Assembly (NCBI RefSeq): GCF_008831285.2
Contig: NC_045144.1
Coordinates: 16,355,858 to 16,419,857, forward strand
From: Nymphaea colorata
Taxonomy: Eukaryota > Streptophyta > Magnoliopsida > Nymphaeales > Nymphaeaceae
Direction: 5' to 3'
DNA length: 64,000 nt
Positions 44,887 to 55,189 of this stretch are shown here, in pieces. Every line of letters begins with the position of its first letter. Within the stretch, counting starts at the first letter, position 1. The notes beneath the pieces are model-generated. The model saw nothing but the letters and a program-made list of their open reading frames with translations. It was not told the DNA's origin and ran no database searches. Both the position numbers and the translations under genes were made by a program.

Positions 44887-46062
44887 ATGGCTTCAGGCTG
44901 GCGCAGAGGAGCAACCGTAGGCTGCGGTTCCTCCGCCACCGTCTCCCTCGCTACACTCCACGAATCCGGCGCCCTCTTCGCCGTCAAGTCCGCCCAGCTC
45001 CCCTTCGCCGCCCACCTCCGCCGCGAGCACTCCATCCTCTCCTCCCTTTCCTCCCCCCACATCGTCCGCTGCCTCGGCACTGATGTCACCCGCGAAGGTG
45101 GCAAAGAGTTCTATAACCTCTTCATGGAGTACTTCCCCCGCGGCACGCTCTGCGACGAGATCAGGCGCCAGGGCGGCCGTCTGCCGGAGCCGGAGATCAG
45201 TCGCCACGCGAGGTCGGTGCTGCTGGGCCTCCGCTACCTCCACGGGATTGGAATCGTCCACAGCGACATCAAGGGGAGCAATTTGCTCGTGGGTTGCGAT
45301 GGCGAGGTTAGGATTGGCGACCTCGGCTGCGCGTTGCGGACGGGCGTCACCGCCGAAGCGGGCGGCTTGGCGGGCACGCCGCTTTTCATGGCACCGGAGG
45401 TGGCCAGGGGGGAGAGCCAAGGGAGCGCGGCCGACGTCTGGGCGCTAGGATGTACCATGGTGGAGATGGCCACGGGGCGGCCTCCTTGGGCTGCAGAGGT
45501 CACCGACCCGGTCTCGGCTCTTTACCGGATTGGGTGCACGGACGCGGTCCCGGAGATGCCGGGAAATTTGTCGGAGGAAGGGCAGGATTTTCTCGCGAAG
45601 TGTTTCTGCCGGAATCCGTCGGAGAGGTGGACGGCAGAGCAGCTGCTGCAACACCCTCTCGTCAGTAAAGTGAAGGAGGTGGACATCGAGGGGAAGTCAG
45701 TTTCCCACTCACCCAAGAGCATTCTTGATCGTGATCTTTGGGATTCTCTAGAAAGCCGCAGCACTAAAATGGGAAGCGAAACGAACGATTCCATGCCGGT
45801 TCTTGCCCCTGCATCTACTGCCGCCGGTCGAATCAAGTCTTTGATTTCTCCGGCTTCTCGGCGGCCAGATTGGTCTTGGGGGGAGAATTGGGTTTGCGTG
45901 AGGGCAGAGGCGCCGGATAATTTGCCAATGCCGAGTATTTCAGGCGAGCCGGATTTTGAACAGCCGGCAATTGAATCGACCACCGGCAGGAATATTGATG
46001 ACAACATCGACGTCGAAACAACTGCAGCGTTTGATGCCTTTCACAGAAGGCAACTTCCATAA
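44887..46062 (+). CDS. MAPKKK-type Ser/Thr protein kinase (MAPKKK17/18-like group), intact copy
   Basis: A single-exon 391-residue protein kinase of the plant MEKK-like MAPKKK type, expected to phosphorylate a MAPKK; relatives in the MAPKKK15-21 group act in ABA and stress signalling. The start at 44887 gives MASGWRRG, the usual family opening; the frame itself extends 30 bases upstream. Visible motifs are the Gly-rich loop GCGSSATVSLA (12-22), the AVK lysine (Lys34), the catalytic loop HSDIKGSN (Asp127, Asn132), the metal-binding motif GDLG (Asp145, Leu instead of Phe), MAPE (168-171) and DVWALG (183-188). The kinase domain ends near residue 263. The C-terminal ~130 residues are low in order, with a conserved WSWGENWVCVRAEAPDN motif. 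Single-exon structure is normal for this group. No lesions were seen. Confidence 0.93.
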   Translation: MASGWRRGATVGCGSSATVSLATLHESGALFAVKSAQLPFAAHLRREHSILSSLSSPHIVRCLGTDVTREGGKEFYNLFMEYFPRGTLCDEIRRQGGRLPEPEISRHARSVLLGLRYLHGIGIVHSDIKGSNLLVGCDGEVRIGDLGCALRTGVTAEAGGLAGTPLFMAPEVARGESQGSAADVWALGCTMVEMATGRPPWAAEVTDPVSALYRIGCTDAVPEMPGNLSEEGQDFLAKCFCRNPSERWTAEQLLQHPLVSKVKEVDIEGKSVSHSPKSILDRDLWDSLESRSTKMGSETNDSMPVLAPASTAAGRIKSLISPASRRPDWSWGENWVCVRAEAPDNLPMPSISGEPDFEQPAIESTTGRNIDDNIDVETTAAFDAFHRRQLP

Positions 46063-46919
46063 GATTAGCACCTAAAAAAGTAGGCCGAAACAGATCAGTG
46101 TTGTATGAGAAATTAATGGACAGCCGTGGAAGCATTTTGAGTACAGTCTATACACTAATTGCATTTCAAACAATCTATTGAATTTCTCAGCAAGTGGTTT
46201 AACGTGGAGAGTATGAAGAGTTGTTTGTGTTGCTCCAATAATAATTAGTTTTTTCAATTTTATACATACATATATATATATATAAATTTGAGGAGCACTC
46301 ATACAAAGTTACTAAATTTTAAATTATTCAAAAAAAAATTAGATTTAAATTAATAATAAAATGAATGAGGGGCACGATAGATAAACGAGAGAATGTCGAT
46401 GGGCATGTGTACATAACAAACAAATTCTATAAAAGGATCCAACAGGCTGTTCAATACCACCGGCAGGGTCATGAAAGGCCACACATACGATATTGCCACA
46501 TACGATATTGAAAATCTTGCCGTCACCGACTTGGGTAAATTAATCAGATCGTATGCAGTCAGATTCAAATCTGGACTCTGATTCAGATCTAATACACATA
46601 TATATGTAATTGAATCACTTTTTCATCGGATATATCTCAATCGGATTCCGTTATCAAAACTGCTTGCATACCAATCCAAATCCAGCTAGTAATCAGGTAT
46701 TGAATTTCTTTACCGGATCCCATAGGGAGTGTTTTTAAACTGGGATAAATAATCGGTTCTCATATCCTATCCAACTACATCTCCATGTCCCAAAAGCAAA
46801 CCAGGGTTAAGCCAACGGTGAACGATCCAAAGCTGACGATGGGAGAAGAAACTTAATTTTTTATTACAAAAACTCACACACTCTTAGGGTTTAGGGCTAA
46901 GATTTAGGGTTTAGGGCAT
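46063..46919. other. 3' flank of the MAPKKK
   Basis: AT-rich non-coding DNA with a short (TA)n run at about 46270-46283. There is a 15-bp direct repeat 'cacatacgatattg' near 46484 and 46497. No gene is supported. Confidence 0.5.
46883..46918. repeat. Short interstitial telomere-like repeat
   Basis: Several perfect or near-perfect TTTAGGG units ('cttagggtttagggc', then 'atttagggtttagggc') lie at the boundary of the inverted beta block. Confidence 0.85.
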
Positions 46920-47342
46920 ATAGGTTGACTGTCTCTCTAAGGAAAGGTTTTTAATTTTTAGTCAACTGGAAAGATACAGATACAATATCCTGTATTTTGA
47001 ACTCCCACATATACAATGTATATGTATATGTATATGTGTGCGTATACGCAATATAAAAAGTTGTTGCAGCCAACTATGCATAACTTTCAATTGCAAACTA
47101 TTTGAGAGAGATGGTAAATAGAGAGAAGGTCTATGTGAAAGAGAGAGAGGAAAGAGAGAGAGAGGGAGAGAGAGAGCCGATAAAATGAGAATATATAACA
47201 AAATTTGGGGACAAGAGGTCCCCTAAATACAAAAACAATCCGCAAAAAACAAAATTAACGCAAAAAACACAAGCAAGAAGAACAAATATACAATACAACG
47301 CACAGAAAAATAGGAAAGAAGAAGAAAGACGAAACGGCACAA

Positions 47343-50300
47343 TCACCCAACCGCAGTCAGGCGGCGGTGCTTTAACCGAATGGCGAACTGGATATCCTCT
47401 TGCACAAGACGAGCCACAGAATCTGGTGAAGAGAAGGTGCCCCTGAAGACCCTGTTGTTGCGCTCCACCCAAATGCGCCACCAAGCTGAAATGAGCCACG
47501 GCCTCCAGACATGACCCCAGGAAGCAGTCAGGTGGGGGAAGGACAAAAGAGGAAGAAAAGACGAATGGATGGTGGGTTTGAAAGATTACTAACAAGGGAA
47601 GGCTAAGTAGAAGCAAGGACACTAGAGAAAAAAGGGCAAGAAGTAAAAAGGTGGACCCGAGACTCAGTCGCAACAAGACATAGGGGACATTGGTTAGCCA
47701 AACTGATGCCAAGGCGCTGTAGGTGATCAAAAGTGTTGATATTGCCAGTCAGAAGAAGACAGACAAAAGCAATGGCTCGAGGAGATGGGCTAGGAGACCA
47801 AAGAGACTAGGGGGGGAGTGACGCGACAGAAGGATCAAAGGAGGCCAGGTAGCAAGAAGAAAAAGTGAACTCACGGGTAGGTGAAAGGGGCCAGGATGGG
47901 GACGTGGACGATGAGAGGTCAGCAAGGCGGAGGAAAAGAGGAAGGACAGAAAGCATGTCAGACCAAAAGTGAGAAGGGGAGGTGTGAGAGATAGAACTAT
48001 GCCAGACGCTAGGGGAAGGCAGGTCAAATTTTGAACTAATGAATTGGGTGATGGGAGAATGTTCAGTTGCTAATCGCCACTACCAAGAACACAGGGAAGA
48101 CTCGCAAGTCCGACTAAGGTTGGTAACCCCAGCACCCCCAAGAAGACGTGGAAAGGCAACCACATCCCAATGCGCAAGGCGATCTGAAGGTCGATCACCA
48201 TCCCAAACAAACTTACGAATAAGCTTATCAAACCTACGCAAAACAGCCACAGGAGGCCGAAAGACAGACAAAACATGGAGAGGAACCGACGCAAGGCAGT
48301 GCTCAGCGAGAGTAATCCGACCTGGAAAAGAAAACAGCTTTCCCTGCCAACACTGAAGGCGATCTGTAAGCTTCTACTCCACCCCATCCCAAAAAGAGAG
48401 AGCAGGAGGCGACAACTTAATCTGAAGCCCCAGATAGTCCATGGGCAAGCTAATAGCCTTACACCCAAAGCAAGCTTCCGCGAGAAGTACCGTGGCCGGA
48501 TCCGCGTGAATGAGGGAGAGCTGACACTTGGCGGAATTGATAGAAAGACCCGAGATGAGCTCAAAGACCCGAAGGATGAGCCACGTTCTCATAATCTGCT
48601 GGCGGGAAGCACTGCCGAACAGGAGAAAATCATCAGCATACTGAAGGTTGGAGAAGGACGGTAAGTGGGGGAGCGAATGGGGTGTGAGGAAGCCAACGAC
48701 CGTTGCGTGATGGAAAAGCGCAGAAAAGCTCTCAGCAACCAAGTTGAAAAGCAAGGGCGATAACGGGCAACCTTGACGGAGGCCACGCTCGAGACAGAAG
48801 AAATCACCACACTTCCCATTGAAGGAGACCGCAAGCTGGGCCCCAGTGACAAGCGACATGATCCACTGCCTAAACGAAGGACCAAACGCAAGACGGGTGA
48901 GGAGGTCAGAAAGGAACTCCCAACTAATCGAGTCAAAAGCCTTAGAGATGTCCAACTTCAGGATGAATGAAGGTAGCCGTAGACAGTAAAGGGAGTGAAC
49001 AACCTCATTGGCTATGAACCTTTGACGAAAACAACCTGGAAAGGGTTAATGACTGAAGGCATGACAGGCGCAAGCCGCAAAGAGAGCAGCTTAGCAATAA
49101 TCTTGTAAGGCGTGCCTAGGATGGAGATCGGGCGAAAGTGGGTGACTGACGTCTGTAGGGTTAGGGCGCTTAGGCACCAGGACGCAGGTAGCTTGATTGA
49201 ATTCCTTTAAGAAAACAGAATTGGAGGCGAACTCATCACAAAACGCAAACACATACGCGCTACAAACCTCCCAAAAAGTACGAAAAAATTCGACTGGGAA
49301 ACCATCAATGCCGGGCGCCTTACCAGAGCGAAGGGCCCAGTCCGCGTTCTTGATCTCTTGGTGTTGGAAGGGCCGCTCAAGAGCGATCGCACAAGAGACA
49401 GAGAGAGAGGAGAGGTGAAAATCCGGCAGCGTGGCACAAAAGCGAAGAGGTTTAGAGTAGAAATCCTAGAAATGAGCGCTCAAGGCCGGGAGGATGTCAT
49501 CACCAAGAAAAATCCTGCCCCCGATACCCATGGACTGAAGCAACGTTTGACGGCGCCTCTGAGAGGCGGCCAAGTGGAAGAATCTAGAGTTCTGGTCCCC
49601 ATGCGTGAGCCAACCCAGCCTAGAGCGTTGCTGCCAATGGATAGACTCTCTAATCCGCCACTCCTGGGCAAGGCACTGCAGACAAAGGAGACGGGAAGAC
49701 TGATCCGCAGAAATATTATCAGAGGCCTGAAGGGACATGATCTCCTCATCCCAATCGGCCACTTCTAAAAATTTGCTGCTTCAGAAAATGCGCTTCCAGG
49801 CGAGCGCCTCCCTCCTGATGGAGTGCAACTTCCGCGAGAGCCTGAAAGCAACCCACCTACCATTGACTGCACGAGCCCACCAATTAGGGATGGTAGCTAC
49901 AAAGGATTCATCACGGAGCCACCAAATCTCAAAATGAAACCTGGCGTGCCCGATACCAGCCCTACCGCGAAGAAGGGAAATGAGCAGCGGAGCATGATCA
50001 GACAGGTGCCTCGGACCAAGAACCAAGGAGGATGAAGGAAAAGCAGAGAACAACTTAGGCGAGAGGAAGATACGGTCCAACCTACGAAGGATCAGAGGGT
50101 TCCTATTATTAGACCAAGTAAACGTACCGTTAGTCGAAGGCACGTCAAAAAGACTGAACTCATCAATGAATGATCGAAAAGCAGACATAGACGGGCCAGA
50201 AGTGACAGGGGAGGATGAGTCAGCAAGGCTAAGCAAACAGTCGAAGTCTCCTGCCAGAAACCAAGGGGAAGCTGCAAGCTGGCGAACCTGATGCAGCTCA

Positions 50301-50658
50301 GCCCACAGCTGCCCACGCAAAGCCCCAACGCAAGGGCCATAAACCGCAGTAACCAAGACCGGACCATTAGGCCAGAATCCGCTGAGAGAAACAGAGATAG
50401 AGTACCTTCGACATGCACAACAGCCCCCGTAAGGGGTGGAGACCAAGCCAGCAGGATGTCGCCAGCTGCTCCACAAATTAGAATGAACCCAAAGGACGGT
50501 TGGCGCAACAAAGTATGAACACAAGCGTGAGAGATGACAGACATCTTGGTCTCAATCACAATAAGCACCGAAGGCCCATGCTGACGGATCCAAGAAGAGA
50601 GATACCTATGCCGATAACGGGCACTGAGGCCCCGCACATTCCAACATGCAACCCTCAT
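47343..50658 (-). pseudogene. LINE ORF2 remnant (endonuclease, reverse transcriptase, zinc-binding tail)
   Basis: The start at 50658 reads MRVACWNVRGL, and ETKM follows (AP-endonuclease motifs). After a frameshift come GDFDCLL, GTFTWSN, RRLDRIFLS and SDHAPL, completing the endonuclease. QQRSRLGWLTHGDQNSRFFH is the usual linker. Reverse transcriptase motifs are KAFDSISW, RQGCPLSPLLFNL and the catalytic LQYADDFLLF. Near the end (47546-47343) WWRIWVERNNRVF is the zf-RVT-type tail of plant LINEs. Most of the middle stays in one frame despite stops, so decay is moderate. Confidence 0.92.
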
Positions 50659-52445
50659 GGGGAAACCACGTGAAGCGACGAACGTCTGGCCGCCCTGGCG
50701 GCACCAGGAGGGAGAATGGAGGCTGCGGAAGCCCCAATCCTACGCAACTCCCGCCGCAATCTGGCCAGGCTGGAGCGAAAGACCAGTGCCACAGCGGCAG
50801 CAAAAGAGGAACGCAACAAATCAAGTTGCTCAGGAGGAAGAGAGACCTTAAGAGCGTCAAGCGCATCCGAGAGGGAGATGCCCAACTCAACATCCAACAA
50901 GGGGGCAACAGGTGGCAACCTATCGGGCAGGGAGTGACGACCCACAGGACTCGTGGTGGGGCCAGACAACTGAATAGGGGAGGACGAGGGGGCAGAGGTG
51001 AACGCAGACTCAGACCACAGGGCAGGGGAAAAAGAGCCCACATAAGGGATGCGGGAGAGGGCAGGGCTAACCGGTGGGAGAGGCAGGTAGGTGGGGTTTA
51101 GAGGCGAGTAGCGACTGAGTCTAGGGAGCAGAATATGCAGGGAAGGCCAGTAAGAGCTAAAGCTGCTGCCAAAAGAAACAGAAAAAACCCAAGGCAGATA
51201 GGCAAAGGAGGAGGTCCTGGGTATAAGGGGGGGCATAGGGGGGCCAGTAACCAAGGTAAAGAGCAACGTACAGGCAACAGAGGGAGAATGACTGACTGGG
51301 GGTGCCGAGACTCCAGAGGCCAAGACAACGCAGGCCGCAGTCGGACAAGAGCGAGCAACAACAGCAGCCTCAAGGGGAAGACCCCCTGCCGACGTGCGGG
51401 CAGCCGAAAGAGACGGTGCGGACGACCGGACGTCGCCAAGGTCAGACTGAGCAGCAACCAGCATCGGGTCGGGGCATCCAGAGGTGGACTCGCATGGAGC
51501 CCCAGCTCGCAAAGCAGGAAAAGGAAAGGGTGAGCAGGGTACCTCAGAGGAGCGTGGCAGAGAGCAGGCTAGACTCCTTCGCTGAGGAGAGGCTGGCGCC
51601 CGCGGTGAGGGAAGCAAGGGCCGAAGCTGAGAAGGCGGTAGCTCTACCACCGAAGAGCACTGGTGCGACGGATCACCTGGACTGAAAACCTGCGAAACCT
51701 GTACCGAAAAAGGAGGACCCCGCGTACCAGGACAAGTAGGCCCAGGCCAAGGAAGTCTGATAGAGCCAAAGAATATAGAGCTCTCGCCCAAAGAAGGTGA
51801 CCGCTGAACAACTTGCAGAGTAACCTGGACCCAGAAGGAAGCAGTGACCGCTGCAAAACCATGCCGTCGAGCAAAAAGGTGGCGATCATTCTGACAAACA
51901 GGAAAACGACATCGAGAACACGTGACGGCCCGACGGCCGTTCAAGGAAGCACACCTCTGACACCACCACTGGCCCCATCTGACGCGGATAGAAGCAACAG
52001 ACTGGAGAAGGTGACGAAGCCTGGAAGCACGCCGAGAAGGGGGGACACACCACGGTGAGGGGGCTGGCCTACCAACGGAGACCACCTTGGGGAGCCTTGG
52101 CCGCAAGGAACAGTCACCCATGAGAAAACAACATCGCGCTGGCGGGAGGAAGGCCTGGAGGAGTCCGCGAGCATCTGTCAGCTGAAGTGTGCCGGCGAAA
52201 ACGCAATTGAAGATAGTAGACTGCCAACTGAAAAACAATGCCCTAGCTTGACGGACCCCCTCAGGCGAGCAAAAAAAACCGATCGCCGCACGACAAAGCA
52301 AGCGATTAAGAGGGAGGGGGTTACCCGGCCTGATACCACAAAGACTAGGACCCCCAACCCAAGCCCCCGAAGGCGGGGGAGGAGGAAGGGCTGCCATGAC
52401 ACCCCCACAGTGCAAGAGTAAAGGAAAAAGAAACCTGTTTCTCAC
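50655..52445 (-). CDS. LINE ORF1 with a RanBP2-type zinc finger
   Basis: An open frame of 596 codons; the likely start is MAALPPPP at 52397, 16 codons into the frame. Residues about 158-180 read WWCQRCASLN and then TCSRC, matching the RanBP2-type finger W-x-C-x2-C-x3-N-x6-C-x2-C exactly. An extra Cys follows in RFPVC. The rest is rich in Pro, Ser, Leu and Arg and I recognise no CCHC knuckle or RRM. Family ORF1 proteins bind RNA, and RanBP2 fingers can bind single-stranded RNA, so an RNA-binding role is a reasonable inference. Its stop codon overlaps the ORF2 start as ATGA (50658-50655). The long open frame in a decayed element may be partly due to high GC content. Confidence 0.75.
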   Translation of the reverse strand: MRNRFLFPLLLHCGGVMAALPPPPPSGAWVGGPSLCGIRPGNPLPLNRLLCRAAIGFFCSPEGVRQARALFFSWQSTIFNCVFAGTLQLTDARGLLQAFLPPARCCFLMGDCSLRPRLPKVVSVGRPAPSPWCVPPSRRASRLRHLLQSVASIRVRWGQWWCQRCASLNGRRAVTCSRCRFPVCQNDRHLFARRHGFAAVTASFWVQVTLQVVQRSPSLGESSIFFGSIRLPWPGPTCPGTRGPPFSVQVSQVFSPGDPSHQCSSVVELPPSQLRPLLPSPRAPASPQRRSLACSLPRSSEVPCSPFPFPALRAGAPCESTSGCPDPMLVAAQSDLGDVRSSAPSLSAARTSAGGLPLEAAVVARSCPTAACVVLASGVSAPPVSHSPSVACTLLFTLVTGPPMPPLIPRTSSFAYLPWVFSVSFGSSFSSYWPSLHILLPRLSRYSPLNPTYLPLPPVSPALSRIPYVGSFSPALWSESAFTSAPSSSPIQLSGPTTSPVGRHSLPDRLPPVAPLLDVELGISLSDALDALKVSLPPEQLDLLRSSFAAAVALVFRSSLARLRRELRRIGASAASILPPGAARAARRSSLHVVSP

Positions 52446-52479
52446 ACACTATTCAACAAACAGTTACAGTGCAGCTCGC

Positions 52480-53050
52480 TCAAGGTGTAGGGAGAAACGT
52501 CCCACGGCTCCAGCGCGCCCCAAGCGACAGAGAGGGTAGGGGGAAGAGCTGCATTGCTCGGGGAAAGGGGGACGCCGTGCGGGAGGGCGCCGGTCGCGCT
52601 TGGGGAGAGGAACTGCTCGCTTGGTGAAAGGGGGACGCCGTGCGGGAGGGCGCCGGTCTCGCTTGGGGAGAGGAGCCCCAGACGGTCGGCGAGGACGGGC
52701 GGGCGAGAGAGGAGGGCGGTCGGGCGGCGAGGACGGGCGGGCGAAACCAGGGAGACGGGCGGTCGGTCGGCAAGGAGGGGTGGGAGAGGAGGCCGGACGG
52801 GTGGGCGAGGAGGCCGGACGGGCGGGCGAGGAGGCCGGACGAGCGGGCGGTGGGGGCATACGGAGAGACGGGCAGGCGGTGGGGCCGACGGGAGAGAGAG
52901 AGAGTGAGTGAGGAGCAGGGGGGAGAGCTGGAGGAGCAGGAGGACGGTCGGCGAGGACGGGCAGGCGAGAGAGGAGAGTGAGGGGTCGGGCGGGCGAGAG
53001 AGGAGGGCGGTCGGGCGGGCGAAACCAGGGAGACAGGCGGCGGGAGAGAA
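52480..53050 (-). repeat. GC-rich tandem repeats in the LINE 5' leader
   Basis: A 66-bp unit containing 'gggacgccgtgcgggagggc' occurs twice (about 52566 and 52631), and shorter units of 'gaggccggacgggcgggc' repeat at about 52790-52850. 'gcgaggacgggcgggcgaga' recurs around 52690-53020. This resembles promoter monomers in the 5' region of some LINEs. Open frames in it (Arg/Pro-rich) are compositional. Confidence 0.75.
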
Positions 53051-53054
53051 GGGC

Positions 53055-53081
53055 GGTGAGAGAGAGAGAGAGAGAGAGAGG

Positions 53082-53133
<52 letters not shown>

Positions 53134-53180
53134 AAGTTTTAAAATATGGCAATAAGAAAATAGATATGCAGAGAAATTTT

Positions 53181-53226
<46 letters not shown>
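53055..53226. repeat. (GA)n, (GT)n and (TA)n tracts at the LINE 5' junction
   Basis: (GA)n lies at about 53057-53081, (GT)n at about 53083-53096, (GA)n at about 53097-53132 and (TA)n at 53184-53226. These are the microsatellites of the inverted beta block, expanded. Confidence 0.9.
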
Positions 53227-53227
<1 letters not shown>

Positions 53228-53319
53228 CCTTGCTGAAAATGCCATAGAGTTAAAGAGTTTCATCTACATGCCATGTACATTGGCCAAGTAGTGCTACTTA
53301 AGCAATGAAGCTGTGAAAG

Positions 53320-53470
53320 AATGGGTTGTCTGTGAGGGCCAATGCACCGGAGAATTTGCCGTCGCCTTGCATTTCGGGCGAGGAGTGGTGATTGAATCGA
53401 TTACAATCGAGCAGGTCGATGAATGCCCGGTTGAGGTGGAAAACTCGGCTACTCTGAACGGTGTCCAACC
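53320..53470 (+). pseudogene. MAPKKK 3'-end fragment
   Basis: The segment 'tgtgagggccaatgcaccgg' and onward matches the WVCVRAEAPDN region and the C-terminal codons of the MAPKKK, and then runs into block gamma. No kinase domain is left. The sequence just upstream ('gctacttaagcaatg') resembles the DNA just before the intact MAPKKK, so most of the gene was deleted between these points. Confidence 0.7.
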
Positions 53471-53820
53471 CAGTGACCCTAAAGACTTGCATCCACACAA
53501 AAAACTAGCTCTTTCAGCTCCATACGCAGGCCTGCAACCATTTCCATTTTGTAGAAAAGAAGCATTACGTGTCCCACCTTCCATGTGTGGGCAGTTGCCT
53601 ACATGGCACATTGGTGTTGTCCAACAATTTGTCTATTCATATAGTAGTGCTCCTTAGTTATTTGCTTACTGTCCTTTAATAACTTTATTATGTACAAGAT
53701 TTCTTTTTAAATGAGTGTCCTTTAGCTAAAAATCTCTAGCTCCACCCTTCCCACCACCCACTGTTGTTCATGTTTGGCGAACATATGTGCCGAACCCCTG
53801 CATGCCAGGAGGATCCTTGG
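53465..53820. repeat. Block gamma, copy 2
   Basis: Similar to 27330-27700 ('gtagaaaagaagcattacgt', 'gaacccctgcatgccaggag'). It leads into the promoter of the dirigent copy at 54412. Confidence 0.8.
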
Positions 53821-54035
53821 CTACTTTACTAATATTTTTTAATAATTGAAATGAACACCTATTGATAATAAAAAAAAATTAATAAAAAAACAACTTGAAC
53901 TAAAACATGATTTACATAAAATTAATGTTTATAGACATACTAAGAGGTTCACATTTTGTTTAAGATGTTTTTAAACACATATTTAGGGTGTCTAATTTTC
54001 CTCCCTTACCCAAATAATATGGTATTTACCCATTT

Positions 54036-54039
<4 letters not shown>

Positions 54040-54094
<55 letters not shown>
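54040..54094. repeat. (TA)n tract upstream of dirigent copy 3
   Basis: About 55 bases of TA, ending about 318 bp before the ATG at 54412; the same relative position as in the intact copy. Confidence 0.95.
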
Positions 54095-54095
<1 letters not shown>

Positions 54096-54411
54096 ATTTA
54101 ATATATTAAAGTACACTATACCACTGATATACACACCACACCGATAGCACATTGCATGAGAAAAAAACAAACAGATAAGGACCAATGTAGAAGATAAGAA
54201 TGGCCTTCAATTTATATATTGCCCACAGAAGCGAACTATTTGGCAAGAATCCCTAACAAATAAATTTCCATGAATGAACAAACCTTTCTCACCTAGACAG
54301 CACCAACTACAGTTCTAATATGCTTATATTCTAAATACTCGACCCACCAAAACCCAGAGCCTCTACAACACAACCAAAAGGCCAGAACTTCTCAGTCTTC
54401 CAGACAAGATC

Positions 54412-54954
54412 ATGGCGGCTTCTTTCAGGGGAACAAAGGCAACCGTCAAGGCCATCCTGCGCCTCCTGATGATGTTGAGTTCCAGCAGCTTTGCCTCGGA
54501 TGAAGAAACGGCAGAGACCAACATCGTCTGTTACAAGCACAATCTGTTGACCGGCAAGAATGTGACCGCGGTTCTAGTGACTGCGGCAGCCAATTCGACG
54601 GGGTTCGGCACAATTGTAGCCATTGATGATGCAGTGACGGAAAGTCCTGACCGGCGATCTGCCGTCGTGGGCAGGGCTTAGGGCATCTACTAGTGTCTGC
54701 GTTGGACAGTTCCGACTTCCACCTCGTGTTCTCGGTGGTCTTCAGAGAGGGAAAGCACAAGGGGAGCACGCTGGAGATACAGGGAGCCGACCACTACTTG
54801 CAGCAGGAAAGGGAGGTGTCCGTGGCGTCGGGAACGGGCTGAGTTCCGGTACGCTAGAGGCTACGCCGTATTAGAGATGGTTGAGGTCGACCCACCGTTA
54901 AATGCTGTTATAAAGTTCAATGTCACCATCCGCTACCCCATTGCAGATTACTAA
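54412..54954 (+). pseudogene. Dirigent copy 3 (nonsense and frameshift mutations)
   Basis: Same length (543 bp) and start context as the intact gene, with the signal peptide kept (AILRLLMMLSSSSFAS). The codon for Gln90 in GRAQG is TAG (54679-54681), ending the frame after 89 residues. A 1-bp deletion follows in the IYIAS region and a 1-bp insertion in GTGEF, so the last part returns to frame and ends in RYPIADY. The TATA box is also changed ('ttctaaata'). Loss of function is clear. Confidence 0.95.
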
Positions 54955-55189
54955 AAGGGTTTACAAGTTGGATGCAAGAACGGGGTTGTTTGCAAGTATC
55001 ACTATATACATATCTGCTACTGTCATTTGGATGTAAAATTGGAGTGGGTCAGGTCCTCCAATCGATCCAATCGAGACCAAGTTTTGTATGCCGAGTACAT
55101 GCCAAATGTAGACTCTACTATCAATATGCATATCCAAACATTATATGTTTATGTGCATGAAGTAACAAATATGATATGTATGAGATAAC

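Larger units (their letters stand above)
47178..53050 (-). mobile_element. Non-LTR retrotransposon (LINE), degenerate
   Basis: On the minus strand the order is a GC-rich 5' leader, ORF1 (52445-50655), ORF2 with endonuclease and reverse transcriptase (from 50658), and a short 3' UTR ending near 47178. It lies within a (GA)n tract of the inverted beta block, so target duplications cannot be resolved. ORF2 has at least one frameshift near 50390, a stop near 49782 and a later frameshift before 47546, so this copy is inactive. ORF1 is still open over 596 codons. Confidence 0.9.
46920..53285 (-). repeat. Inverted copy of block beta, split by the LINE
   Basis: 46920-47177 is the reverse complement of about 26930-27150, and about 53085-53285 is the reverse complement of about 26815-26940. 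The break falls in the CT/GA-rich run of block beta, and the ~5.9 kb between is the LINE. Confidence 0.85.

Noticed and set aside
48039-51533. Plus-strand open frames across the LINE
   Set aside because: They are antisense to ORF1 and ORF2 and have no recognisable domains, while the minus strand shows a full series of endonuclease and RT motifs.
52442-53263. 273-codon minus-strand frame rich in Pro, Arg and Ser
   Set aside because: It covers the LINE 5' tandem repeats and a (GA)n/(TA)n tract; open frames on both strands reflect the repeats.
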